From JANPPS01 sp965246835 (GTDB taxonomy: Bacteria > Pseudomonadota > Alphaproteobacteria > Acetobacterales > Acetobacteraceae): DNA of 64,000 nt. Within the stretch, counting starts at the first letter, position 1. Every line of letters starts with the position of its first letter. Positions 53,177-61,196 of the stretch are shown in pieces. Both the position numbers and the translations under genes were made by a program. The stretch spans positions 2,170,001 through 2,234,000 of the forward strand of contig CBDFFQ010000001.1 of assembly GCA_965246835.1 (NCBI GenBank). Direction: 5' to 3'. The notes under the pieces are model-generated. The model had not been told where the DNA came from and made no database searches. It saw only the letters and a program-made list of their open reading frames with translations.

Positions 53177-54415
53177 ATGGCCACCGAGATCAAGGTTCCG
53201 ACGCTGGGTGAGAGCGTCACCACCGCCACCGTGGCGCGCTGGCTGAAACAGGCCGGTCAGGCGGTGGCGGCGGATGAGCCGTTGGTGGAGCTGGAAACCG
53301 ACAAGGTGACGGTCGAGGTCAATGCGCCGGGGGCCGGCACGCTGGGCGCGATCCATGCCGCCGAGGGGGCCGAGGTCGAGGTGGGCGGCATTCTGGCGAT
53401 CCTGGAGGCCGCCGGGTCAGCCCCGGCCGCATCGCCCCCGCCGCCACCGCTCCCGAGTTCGACCGCCGCCAACCCGAGCCCCGGCGTCAACCCGCAGCCG
53501 CAGCCGCTCGGCCCCGTGGCCCGGCCCGCCACCGCCCACGCGCCGATGCCGTCCGCCGCCAAGTTGATGGAAGAGCAGAAGGTCGAGCCCGCGCAGCTGG
53601 ACGGCACCGGCAAGGATGGCCGCATTACCAAGGGGGACGTGCTGGCGTTCCTGGAGCGGCCCGCCACGAGCCCGGCACCTACCGCCGCGCCCGCCACTAC
53701 CCGCGCCGCCGATCCGCGGGAGGAGCGGGTCAAGATGACGCGCCTGCGCCGCACCATCGCGTCCCGCCTCAAGGACGCGCAGAACACCGCGGCCATGCTC
53801 ACCACCTTCAACGAGGTGGACATGAGCGCGGCCATGGCGCTGCGCACCGAATACAAGGACGCGTTCGAGAAGAAGCATGGCGGCGTGCGGCTGGGCTTCA
53901 TGTCGTTCTTCGTCAGCGCCTGCGTGGCGGCGCTGAAGGAGTTCCCGGCGGTCAATGCCGAGATCCAGGGCGACGAGATCGTCTACAAGAACTTCGTTCA
54001 TATGGGCATCGCGGTCGGCGGCCCGAACGGCTTGGTCGTGCCGGTCGTGAAGGACGCGGACCAGCTCGGCTTCATGGGCATCGAGAAGGCGATCGGCGAT
54101 TTCGGCCGCCGGGCGCGCGATGGCGCCTTGAAGGTCGATGAGCTCTCGGGCGGCACCTTCACCATCACCAATGGCGGCGTGTATGGCAGCTTGCTGAGCA
54201 CGCCGATCCTGAACGCGCCGCAATCCGGCATATTGGGCATGCACAAGATCCAGGAGCGCCCGATGGCGGTGGGCGGCCAGGTGGTGATCCGGCCGATGAT
54301 GTACCTGGCGCTGTCGTACGACCACCGGATCGTGGACGGGAAGGAGGCGGTGTCCTTCCTCGTGCGCGTGAAGGAGGGAGTCGAGGATCCGCGGCGGTTG
54401 TTGCTCGGCTTGTAA
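53177..54415 (+). CDS. sucB: 2-oxoglutarate dehydrogenase E2 (dihydrolipoyl succinyltransferase)
   Basis: 412 residues. The lipoyl domain carries Lys43 in LETDKVTVEV. A Pro/Ala linker follows, then the E1/E3-binding domain around residues 118-150 (APMPSAAKLMEEQKV, TGKDGRITKGDVLAFLE). The catalytic domain ends with LSYDHRIVDGKEAV, containing the His and Asp of the acyl-transfer site. Transfers succinyl to CoA. Single lipoyl domain, as is usual. A coiled-coil ORF separates it from lpd. Confidence 0.97.
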   Translation: MATEIKVPTLGESVTTATVARWLKQAGQAVAADEPLVELETDKVTVEVNAPGAGTLGAIHAAEGAEVEVGGILAILEAAGSAPAASPPPPPLPSSTAANPSPGVNPQPQPLGPVARPATAHAPMPSAAKLMEEQKVEPAQLDGTGKDGRITKGDVLAFLERPATSPAPTAAPATTRAADPREERVKMTRLRRTIASRLKDAQNTAAMLTTFNEVDMSAAMALRTEYKDAFEKKHGGVRLGFMSFFVSACVAALKEFPAVNAEIQGDEIVYKNFVHMGIAVGGPNGLVVPVVKDADQLGFMGIEKAIGDFGRRARDGALKVDELSGGTFTITNGGVYGSLLSTPILNAPQSGILGMHKIQERPMAVGGQVVIRPMMYLALSYDHRIVDGKEAVSFLVRVKEGVEDPRRLLLGL

Positions 54416-54432
54416 GCCACTATCTCTCTGGC

Positions 54433-54669
54433 ATGCCGGACGAACCCGAGAACCTGACCCTGATCTATCTGCGTCGCCTCGATGCGAAGCTCGATGCGGT
54501 GCAGGACAACCTTACCGAGATGAAACACCGGCTCACCACGGTCGAGATTGCCGTTGCGAACAGCGTCGCAACCGAGATGAACCATTACGCAAGCCTCGCC
54601 AGCCGGCTGGATCGGGTCGATGCTCGGTTGGAGCGTGTGGAACGGCGGCTTGACGTCATTCCCGCTTAG
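54433..54669 (+). CDS. Small coiled-coil protein inserted in the odh operon
   Basis: 78 residues, strongly heptad-patterned: LIYLRRLDAKLDAVQDNLTEMKHRL and LASRLDRVDARLERVERRLDVI. No signal or membrane segment. Similar short coiled-coil proteins (ENLTLIYLRRLD type) recur in many copies in alphaproteobacterial genomes at unrelated sites; function unknown. Here it lies between sucB and lpd, 17 bases after one and 16 before the other, so it should be cotranscribed. The ribosome site is poor. A scaffold role for the dehydrogenase complex is only a guess. Confidence 0.65.
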   Translation: MPDEPENLTLIYLRRLDAKLDAVQDNLTEMKHRLTTVEIAVANSVATEMNHYASLASRLDRVDARLERVERRLDVIPA

Positions 54670-54685
54670 CGAAAGCACCTAACAC

Positions 54686-56074
54686 ATGCCTGACCAGTAC
54701 GACGTCATCGTCATCGGCGGCGGCCCCGGCGGTTACGTCTGCGCCATTCGCGCGGCCCAGCTCGGCCTCAAGACCGCCTGCGTCGAGAGCCGCGCCACGC
54801 TCGGCGGCACCTGCCTCAACATCGGCTGCATCCCCTCCAAGGCGCTGCTGCAATCGAGCGAGAATTTCGAGGAGGTGACGCACCACTTCGCCGATCACGG
54901 CGTGATGGTGCAGGGCATCAGTCTCGACCTCGGCCGCATGATGGCGCGCAAGAGCGAAGTCGTGTCCGCCAACGTCAAGGGCGTCGAGTTCCTGTTCAAG
55001 AAGAACAAGGTCACCTGGCTCAAGGGCCGCGGCCGCATCGCGAAGCCGGGCGTGGTCGAGGTGGACGGCACCGCGTACGAGGCCAAGCACATCGTGATCG
55101 CGACCGGCAGCGAGGCCACGCCGCTGCCGGGTGTGGACGCGGATGAGAAGCAGATCGTCACCAGCACCGGCGCGCTGGAGCTGGATGCCGTGCCCAAGCA
55201 CCTGGCCGTGATCGGCGGCGGCTATATCGGGTTGGAGCTCGGCAGCGTGTGGAAGCGGCTGGGCGCCGAGGTCACGGTCATCGAATACCTGGACCGCCTG
55301 GTGCCGGGCATGGACGCCGAGATCGCCAAGACGTTCGAGCGCGTGTTGGGCAAGCAGGGCATCACTTTCCGGCTCGGCACCAAGGTCACAGGGGCGCGGC
55401 CCGGCAACGATGGCGTGACGCTCATGCTCGAGCCCGCCAAGGGCGGCGCCACGGAAGAAATGCAGGCCGACATCGTCCTGGTCGCGATCGGCCGCCGCCC
55501 GATGACCGAAGGCTTGGGCCTCGAAGAGGCCGGCGTCACGCTCGATCGCGGCAAGGTACAGGTGGACGCGCATTACGCGACCAACGTGCCGGGCATCTAT
55601 GCGATTGGGGACGTGATTGCCGGGCCGATGCTGGCGCATAAGGCGGAGGAGGAGGGCGTGGCCCTGGCCGAGCGCCTGGCGGGCCAGGCCGGGCACGTGA
55701 ACTACGGCGTGATCCCCGGGGTGGTCTATACCTGGCCCGAGGTCGCGAGCATCGGCGTCACCGAAGACCAGCTCAAAAAGGACGGCGCCGCCTACAAGGT
55801 CGGCAAATTCCCGTTCACCGCCAATGGCCGCGCCCGCGCCATGGGCAGCACGGACGGGTTTGTCAAAATCCTGGCGGACGCCAAGACGGACCAGATCCTG
55901 GGCGCCCACATCATCGGCCCCGACGCCGGCACCCTGATCGCCGAGCTCGCGACCGCCATGGAATTCGGCGCCAGCAGCGAGGACGTGGCCCGCATCTGCC
56001 ACGCGCACCCGAGCCTCAGCGAAGCGGTGAAAGAAGCGGCTCTGGCGGTGGAGGGCCGTGCCCTACATATTTAG
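54686..56074 (+). CDS. lpdA: Dihydrolipoyl dehydrogenase (E3)
   Basis: 462 residues. FAD fold VIVIGGGPGGYVCAIRAAQLG, redox disulphide GGTCLNIGCIPSKALL, NAD fold AVIGGGYIGLELGSVW, FAD motif IYAIGDVIAGPMLAHKAEEEG, and the C-terminal HAHPSLSEAVKEAAL with the catalytic His-Glu. Reoxidises the lipoyl group on SucB, making NADH. May also serve pyruvate dehydrogenase. Followed three bases later by an OsmC gene. Confidence 0.96.
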   Translation: MPDQYDVIVIGGGPGGYVCAIRAAQLGLKTACVESRATLGGTCLNIGCIPSKALLQSSENFEEVTHHFADHGVMVQGISLDLGRMMARKSEVVSANVKGVEFLFKKNKVTWLKGRGRIAKPGVVEVDGTAYEAKHIVIATGSEATPLPGVDADEKQIVTSTGALELDAVPKHLAVIGGGYIGLELGSVWKRLGAEVTVIEYLDRLVPGMDAEIAKTFERVLGKQGITFRLGTKVTGARPGNDGVTLMLEPAKGGATEEMQADIVLVAIGRRPMTEGLGLEEAGVTLDRGKVQVDAHYATNVPGIYAIGDVIAGPMLAHKAEEEGVALAERLAGQAGHVNYGVIPGVVYTWPEVASIGVTEDQLKKDGAAYKVGKFPFTANGRARAMGSTDGFVKILADAKTDQILGAHIIGPDAGTLIAELATAMEFGASSEDVARICHAHPSLSEAVKEAALAVEGRALHI

Positions 56075-56077
56075 GGC

Positions 56078-56557
56078 ATGGATATCCGCGACCACGCCTA
56101 CACCGTCACCATCACCTGGACCGGCAACACCGGTGCCGGCACGACCTCCTACCGCGGCTATGACCGAACGCATGAGATCGCGGCGCTTGGCAAGCCGACG
56201 TTACCGGGCTCGTCCGATCCGGCCTTCCGCGGCGATGCCTCCCGCTACAATCCGGAGGAGCTGCTGGTGGCCGCGCTCAGCTCCTGCCACATGCTCTGGT
56301 ATCTGCATGTGGCATCCGCGGCCGGCATCGTGGTCACCGCGTATCAGGACATCGCCGAGGGCTTGATGACCGAGCGGCCGGATGGCGGCGGCGCGTTTAC
56401 CTCCGTTGTGCTGTGCCCGGAGGTGACGCTGGCGTCCGGCACCGACATGGCGGCGGCGGCGGCACTGCATGCCCAGGCGCATCGCAAGTGCTTCATCGCC
56501 AACTCGGTCAACTTCCCCGTCCGGCTCGAACCCGTGCACCGCCTGGCCGCTTCCTGA
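56078..56557 (+). CDS. OsmC/Ohr family protein
   Basis: 159 residues. Reactive Cys70 lies in LLVAALSSCHMLWYLH and resolving Cys113 in VVLCPEVTL, the pair used by OsmC/Ohr to reduce organic hydroperoxides with lipoyl donors. Sitting directly behind lpd and the lipoyl-bearing SucB makes a dihydrolipoamide-fed peroxidase role attractive. The start follows the lpd stop by three bases. The stop is directly followed by pdxA. Confidence 0.87.
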   Translation: MDIRDHAYTVTITWTGNTGAGTTSYRGYDRTHEIAALGKPTLPGSSDPAFRGDASRYNPEELLVAALSSCHMLWYLHVASAAGIVVTAYQDIAEGLMTERPDGGGAFTSVVLCPEVTLASGTDMAAAAALHAQAHRKCFIANSVNFPVRLEPVHRLAAS

Positions 56558-56558
56558 C

Positions 56559-57524
56559 ATGCTGGCGCTCACCATGGGTGACCCGGCCGGCATCGGCGGT
56601 GAGTTGACGCTGAAGGCATGGACCGCCTTGCGTGAAACCGGCCCGGCGTTCGTGGCGCTGGACGACCCGGCCCGGCTCTCGATCGGCAATGCCGTGCCGG
56701 TGCAGGAGGTGGCCAGCGTGGCGGAGGCGGGCGCCGTGTTTCCGCACGCGCTGCCGGTGGTTCGTATCGCCCTGCCGCGCCCCGCCCTGGCCGGGCGGCC
56801 CGATCCGCAGAACGCGCCGGCTGTCATCGCCAGCATCCAGCGCGCGGTGCGGTTGGCGATGGAGGGGGAGGTCGGCGGCGTGGTGACCAACCCGATCGCT
56901 AAATCCGTGCTGTATGGCGCAGGCTTCGCCTATCCGGGCCATACCGAGTTCCTGTCCGCACTAACGGGTGGCGCGCCGCCCGTCATGATGCTGGCCAATG
57001 ATTTTCTCCGTGTGGTGCCGGTGACCGTGCATGTCGGGCTGCGGGCGGCGCTGGACCAGCTCGATGCGGAGACCATCACGGCGACCGCGCGCATCGCGGC
57101 AGCCGCGCTCCGCACGCAGTTCGGCATTACGGCGCCTCGTCTGGCCGTCGCCGGGCTTAATCCGCATGCCGGAGAGGGTGGGGCGATGGGGGATGAGGAA
57201 GCGCGGATCATCCAGCCCGCCATCGACGCGCTACGCGCCGAGGGGCTGGACGTGACCGGCCCGCATCCGCCCGATACGCTGTTCACGCCCGCCGCCCGCG
57301 CCCGCTATGACGTGGCGATCTGCATGTATCACGATCAGGCGTTGATTCCGCTGAAAACGCTAGACATGGCGAGCGGTGTGAACGTCACGTTGGGGCTGCC
57401 GATCGTGCGGACCTCCCCGGATCACGGCACGGCGTTCGACATCGCGGGCACCGGCGCCGCGGACCCCTCCAGCCTCATCGCCGCGCTGCGCCTGGCGGCC
57501 ACCTTGTCGGAGCATCGTGCATGA
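56559..57524 (+). CDS. pdxA: 4-hydroxythreonine-4-phosphate dehydrogenase PdxA
   Basis: 321 residues. ALTMGDPAGIGGELTLKAW is the family start. Metal-binding His residues occur in YPGHTEFLSAL and later in CMYHDQALIPLKTL. NPHAGEGGAMGDEE and LPIVRTSPDHGTAFDIAGTG complete the set. Oxidises 4-phosphohydroxy-threonine for DXP-dependent vitamin B6 synthesis. ATG chosen one base after the OsmC stop codon. ATGA overlap with pdxJ. Confidence 0.94.
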   Translation: MLALTMGDPAGIGGELTLKAWTALRETGPAFVALDDPARLSIGNAVPVQEVASVAEAGAVFPHALPVVRIALPRPALAGRPDPQNAPAVIASIQRAVRLAMEGEVGGVVTNPIAKSVLYGAGFAYPGHTEFLSALTGGAPPVMMLANDFLRVVPVTVHVGLRAALDQLDAETITATARIAAAALRTQFGITAPRLAVAGLNPHAGEGGAMGDEEARIIQPAIDALRAEGLDVTGPHPPDTLFTPAARARYDVAICMYHDQALIPLKTLDMASGVNVTLGLPIVRTSPDHGTAFDIAGTGAADPSSLIAALRLAATLSEHRA

Positions 57525-58234
57525 GTTTGCGGCTCGGTGTGAACGTGGACCATGTCGCGACAATCCGGAACGCGCGGGGTGGCGCGCATCCGGACCCGTT
57601 CGCGGCGGCGCTGGTGGCGGTGGGCGCGGGCGCCGACGGCATCACGGTGCATATGCGGGAAGACCGGCGCCACATCCGCGACCAGGACCTGGAGAGGATC
57701 GCTGCCGCCAAGGAGATCCGGCTCAACATGGAAATGGCGGCCACGGATGAGATGGTGGCGATCGCGCTGCGGCTCCGTCCGCCCGCGTGCTGTCTGGTGC
57801 CGGAGAAGCGGACGGAGGTCACGACCGAGGGTGGGCTGGACGCCGCCGGGCAGGCCGCGATGCTGGCGCCCCACATCGCCGCGTTGAAGGCGGCTGGCAT
57901 CCGCGTGTCGTTATTCCTGGACCCGGATCCGCGGCAGCTCGAAGCGGCGGCCGCGCTGGGTGCCGAAGTCGTGGAACTGCACACCGGCGCCTATGCAGAG
58001 GGCCGCGCGGGCGAGCTGGCGCGGCTCACGGACGGCGCCAAGCGGCTTCGGGTGCTCGGCTTGGAATGCCATGCCGGGCACGGGCTCACCTTCGCCAATG
58101 TCGGCCCGATTGCGGCGTTGCCGGACATCGAGGAGTTGAACATCGGCCATTTTCTCATTGGGGAGGCCATCTTCGAAGGGCTGCCCGGCGTGATCGCTCG
58201 CATGCGCGCCATGATGCAGGCGGCCCGCCCATGA
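57521..58234 (+). CDS. pdxJ: Pyridoxine 5'-phosphate synthase PdxJ
   Basis: 237 residues. LGVNVDHVATIRNARGG, ITVHMREDRRHIRDQDL, LNMEMAATDEMV, CCLVPEKRTEVTTEGGLD and LNIGHFLIGEAIF are the conserved blocks with catalytic Glu and His. Condenses deoxyxylulose 5-phosphate with the PdxA product to form pyridoxine 5'-phosphate. The last four bases overlap the following FMN-protein gene. Confidence 0.95.
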   Translation: MSLRLGVNVDHVATIRNARGGAHPDPFAAALVAVGAGADGITVHMREDRRHIRDQDLERIAAAKEIRLNMEMAATDEMVAIALRLRPPACCLVPEKRTEVTTEGGLDAAGQAAMLAPHIAALKAAGIRVSLFLDPDPRQLEAAAALGAEVVELHTGAYAEGRAGELARLTDGAKRLRVLGLECHAGHGLTFANVGPIAALPDIEELNIGHFLIGEAIFEGLPGVIARMRAMMQAARP

Positions 58235-58836
58235 TCACCGACCTGGCCGAGCTGGACGCGCTCTACGGCACCCCGGACCCGCGCTCCATCGTGAAGGAGA
58301 CCGACCATGTGCACCCGGTTTATCGCCCGTGGATCGAGGCGGCGCCGTTCGCCGTTCTGGCGACCAGCGGTCCCTGCGGCCTGGACGCCTCACCGCGCGG
58401 CGACGGCCCCGGCTTCGTGCATGTCGAGGACGCGCGCACGCTGATGATCCCGGACCGTCGCGGCAACAACCGGATCGACAGCCTGCGCAATATCGTGCAC
58501 GACCCGCGACTGGCGCTGCTGTTCCTGGTTCCGGGCCGGGGCGAGACGCTGCGGGTGAACGGGCGGGGCGCGATCTCGGTGGAGCCCGCGCTGCTGGACC
58601 GCTTTGCCATAGACGGCAAATTACCCCGAAGCGTGCTGGTGATCGCGGTGGAGGCGGTCTATTTCCAATGCTCCCGCGCCATCGCCCGCGCCGACCTCTG
58701 GAACGCGGAGCGGCACCGCACCCGCGCCGAACTCCCTACCGCCGGCCGCATCCTGGCGGTGCTGAGCGCCGGTGCCCATGGCGGCGACAGCTACGATCAC
58801 GGGCTGGACGAGCGCGTGAAGCAAACGATGTATTGA
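58231..58836 (+). CDS. PPOX-class FMN-binding split-barrel protein
   Basis: 201 residues. APFAVLATSGPCGLDASPRGD, RTLMIPDRRGNNRIDSLRNI and VPGRGETLRVNGRGAI are motifs of the pyridoxamine-5'-phosphate-oxidase-like fold that bind FMN. It is not a canonical PdxH: the N-terminal PdxH signature and length pattern are absent. Cotranscribed with pdxA and pdxJ by an ATGA overlap, so it may supply the oxidase step from pyridoxine phosphate to PLP. A general flavin reductase is the alternative. Confidence 0.8.
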   Translation: MITDLAELDALYGTPDPRSIVKETDHVHPVYRPWIEAAPFAVLATSGPCGLDASPRGDGPGFVHVEDARTLMIPDRRGNNRIDSLRNIVHDPRLALLFLVPGRGETLRVNGRGAISVEPALLDRFAIDGKLPRSVLVIAVEAVYFQCSRAIARADLWNAERHRTRAELPTAGRILAVLSAGAHGGDSYDHGLDERVKQTMY

Positions 58837-58893
58837 CCTCTGGAACCCGGTTGCCCGCGCGGCTTTATGGATGGCGCAACCGGGAGATCGACG

Positions 58894-59061
58894 ATGTCCG
58901 ACACGCATGACAAAGCTCTTGATTTGGCCGAACAGGCGCTGGAGGCGCTCGACCAAGGCGACGAGAAGACGGCGGACCAGAAGCTGGAGCAGGCGAAGAA
59001 GCTGGACCCCTCGGCGCTGGAAGAAATCGTGGCTGACATGGATGGGGCGGCGACGAAATAA
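58894..59061 (+). CDS. Small acidic helical protein
   Basis: 55 residues from ATG 58894, with GGGAG ten bases upstream. The sequence reads ALDLAEQALEALDQGDEKTADQKLEQAKKLDPSALEEIV, an amphipathic two-helix pattern resembling a single TPR-like hairpin. No signal peptide. Function unknown. It stands between the B6 operon and the IS element. Codon use and ribosome site support expression. Confidence 0.65.
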   Translation: MSDTHDKALDLAEQALEALDQGDEKTADQKLEQAKKLDPSALEEIVADMDGAATK

Positions 59062-59062
59062 G

Positions 59063-59124
59063 CCCGTCATCGCGAGCGGAGCGAAGCGATCCAGGGATTC
59101 CAGGCGCTCTCGTGGTCCCTGGAT
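59063..59124. repeat. Dispersed-type intergenic repeat with inverted end
   Basis: The stretch beginning CGTCATCGCGAGCGGAGCGA and continuing to GCGATCCAGGG is a familiar type of proteobacterial intergenic repeat. ATCCAGGGA (59089-59097) is inverted at TCCCTGGAT (59116-59124), forming a nine-base stem. Only one copy is in the window, so its repeat nature rests on memory of similar motifs. Nothing else is seen between 59125 and the IS. Confidence 0.5.
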
Positions 59125-59227
59125 GACTTCATCCAGCCGAACTGGTTATTTTGTAACGGCACCCCCCTGGCCTGTTGCTGGAACGCGGGATCGCCGGGAC
59201 GTCGTTCTCGAGCGGGATGGACAGGTC

Positions 59228-60283
59228 TAGAGCGGTTCTCGTCCGGTCTGAATCAAAGGGATTCCCCGACGCGGGCGTGATGTGATTCACCATGCAGGCT
59301 GGTTAGGAGGCCAGCGTGCATGGGGAAGATTCTTTCCGTCGATCTACGGTCCCGGCTTGTTGCGGCGGTTGCAGACGGCATGTCTCGGCGCGCTGCGGCG
59401 GAGCGGTTTGGTGTTTCAGCTGCGAGCGCCGTCCGGTGGGTGCAGGCAGTCAATACGACCGGGTCCGTCGCGCCCAAGCCGCAGGGCGGCGACACCCGCT
59501 CGCGTCGGATCGAGGCCTTCAGCGGCGTGATCCTGACAGCGGTCGCGGCCCAGAAGGACATCAGCTTGGCTGAGCTGTCGGACCTGCTGCGCGACCACCA
59601 CGGCGCCTCGTTCGGCCCCAGCACCATCTGGCGCTGCCTCGACCGCCACGGCCTCACCTTCAAAAAAAACAGCGCACGCAGCCGAGCAGGAGCGGCCCGA
59701 CGTCGCAGCCCGACGGCGAGCCTGGTTCGCAGGCCAGCCTGACCTCGACCCCAAGCGCCTGGTCTTCATCGACGAGACCGGCGCATCGACCAAGATGGCC
59801 CGGATCCGCGGCCGCGCCCGCAAAGGCGAGCGCTGCCGCGCCGCCGTGCCGCATGGTCACTGGAAGACGACCACCTTCACCGGCGCGCTTCGGGTCAGCG
59901 GCATGACCGCGCCCATGGTCCTCGACGGCCCGATGAACCGCATCGCCTTCCAGGCCTACATCGAGCAGGTGCTGGTGCCCACGCTCCACCGAGGCGACAC
60001 CGTCATCATGGATAATCTGCCCGCGCATAAAGGCGCAGACGTGCGGCGGGCGATCGAGGCAGTTGGGGCCACGCTACGCTACCTGCCGCCCTACTCCCCC
60101 GACTTCAACCCAATCGAGAATGCCTTCTCCAAGCTCAAAGCCTACCTGCGCAAGGCAGCAGCACGCACGATCGACGACCTATGGGACGTGATCCGCAACG
60201 CGCTTCCCTGCTTTACCGCGCAGGACTGCGCCAGCTACTTCACTGCCGCCGGGTATGAGCCAGAATGAATGGAAACCGCTCTA
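59228..60283 (+). mobile_element. IS630-like insertion sequence
   Basis: About 1.05 kb. The ends are inverted: TAGAGCGGTT at 59228-59237 and its complement AACCGCTCTA at 60274-60283, ten bases perfect. A TA at each end is consistent with the TA target duplication of the IS630/Tc1 family. It carries one transposase in two frames. It sits 20 bases downstream of the xerC stop and beside a dispersed repeat, so it disrupts no recognised gene. Confidence 0.85.
59320..60268 (+). pseudogene. IS630 transposase split by a frameshift at A8
   Basis: The first frame (59320-59742) encodes an HTH region (SRRAAAERFGVSAASAVRWVQ) and runs to LTFKKNSARS. The second frame, open from about 59660 to 60268, continues as KTAHAAEQERPDV. 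It carries the DDE triad in FIDETGAS, IMDNLPAHKG and PYSPDFNPIENAF. The shift lies at eight consecutive A (59662-59669). Seven A would restore one continuous protein of about 315 residues. Either this copy is inactive or the A-run allows transcriptional or ribosomal slippage, which is known in IS630-family elements. Confidence 0.8.
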
Positions 60284-60302
60284 GGCTACGGCTCATGCGT
60301 GC

Positions 60303-61196
60303 CTACCCCTTGGGGTGGCTCCTGGCCCACACGGCGCGCAGCCCGGCCGCGTCCACATGCGTGTAGCGCTGCGTGGTCGAGAGCCCGGCATGGCCCAGCA
60401 GCTCCTGGATGGATCGCAGGTCGGCCCCTCCGGCCAGCAGGTGGGTCGCAAAACTGTGGCGAAGCGCGTGCGGCGTGGCGCTGTCCGGCAGGCCCATCTG
60501 GTGGCGGTAGCTGCGCATGGCCCGCTGCGCCACGCCGGCATTGAGGCGGCCGCCCTTCACGCCCGGAAACAGCGGCGTATCCCGTTCCGGAGATGGATGG
60601 ATCGCGAGCCACGCCGTCAGTGCTGCCTGCACCGCGGGTAGCAGCGGCACGAGCCGTTCGCGCGCTCCCTTGCCCATCACCCGCAGCGTTGCCGCGCCTT
60701 GCGGCCAGTCCCGGCGATCCAGAGACAGCGCCTCTGCGATCCGCAGCCCTGCGCCATACAGCAGCGTGAACAGCGCCGTGTCCCGCGCCTGCACCAGCCC
60801 GTCTGCCGATACCTCGGCGATGCCGGTGGTTGCCGCCTGCGCTTCGTCGACCGACAGGGCGCGCGGCACCGGTCGTTTCACCCGGGGCGTGCCCAGCAGG
60901 GTGGCGGCCGGGTTGGCGATGTTGCGATGCCGGGCCAGCCAGCGGAAGAAGCTGCGCACCGCCGAGAGGTGACGCGCGCGCGTCGCGTTGCCCAAGCCAA
61001 GCCCGGCCTCCATCGCAAGCCATGCCCGGAAATCCTGCGAGCGCAGCCCTCCCAACGCAGCGAGATCGGGCTCGGCGCCGAGATGACCGGTCATGAAGCC
61101 CAGGAATGCCGCGATGTCCCGTTGGTAAGCGGAAACCGTGAGCGGGGAGGCCCGGTGTTCTCGCGCCATCCAGTCCAGGAACGGCTCCGCAATCAC
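60303..61196 (-). CDS. xerC: Tyrosine recombinase XerC
   Basis: 297 residues from GTG 61196, overlapping the sensor-kinase stop in GTGA; a longer ATG start at 61256 would bury 20 extra residues in that gene. The core-binding SAM domain is at 1-85. Catalytic set: Arg152 (GAGLRIAEAL), Lys176 (GKGARERLV), His243 and Arg246 (HALRHSFATHLL), His269 (LGHAGLS) and nucleophile Tyr278. Length and motifs fit chromosomal XerC, which resolves dimers at dif. A phage integrase is less likely given the coupling with chromosomal genes. Confidence 0.9.
   Translation of the reverse strand: MIAEPFLDWMAREHRASPLTVSAYQRDIAAFLGFMTGHLGAEPDLAALGGLRSQDFRAWLAMEAGLGLGNATRARHLSAVRSFFRWLARHRNIANPAATLLGTPRVKRPVPRALSVDEAQAATTGIAEVSADGLVQARDTALFTLLYGAGLRIAEALSLDRRDWPQGAATLRVMGKGARERLVPLLPAVQAALTAWLAIHPSPERDTPLFPGVKGGRLNAGVAQRAMRSYRHQMGLPDSATPHALRHSFATHLLAGGADLRSIQELLGHAGLSTTQRYTHVDAAGLRAVWARSHPKG

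Noticed and set aside
58231..58836. Calling the FMN protein pdxH
   Set aside because: The N-terminal PdxH signature and its C-terminal PLP-site motif are not visible; context alone is not enough for the symbol.
60303..61196. XerC as integrase of a genomic island next to the IS
   Set aside because: It is translationally coupled to the histidine kinase and dnaQ, and no island boundaries or att repeats are seen; it reads as chromosomal XerC.
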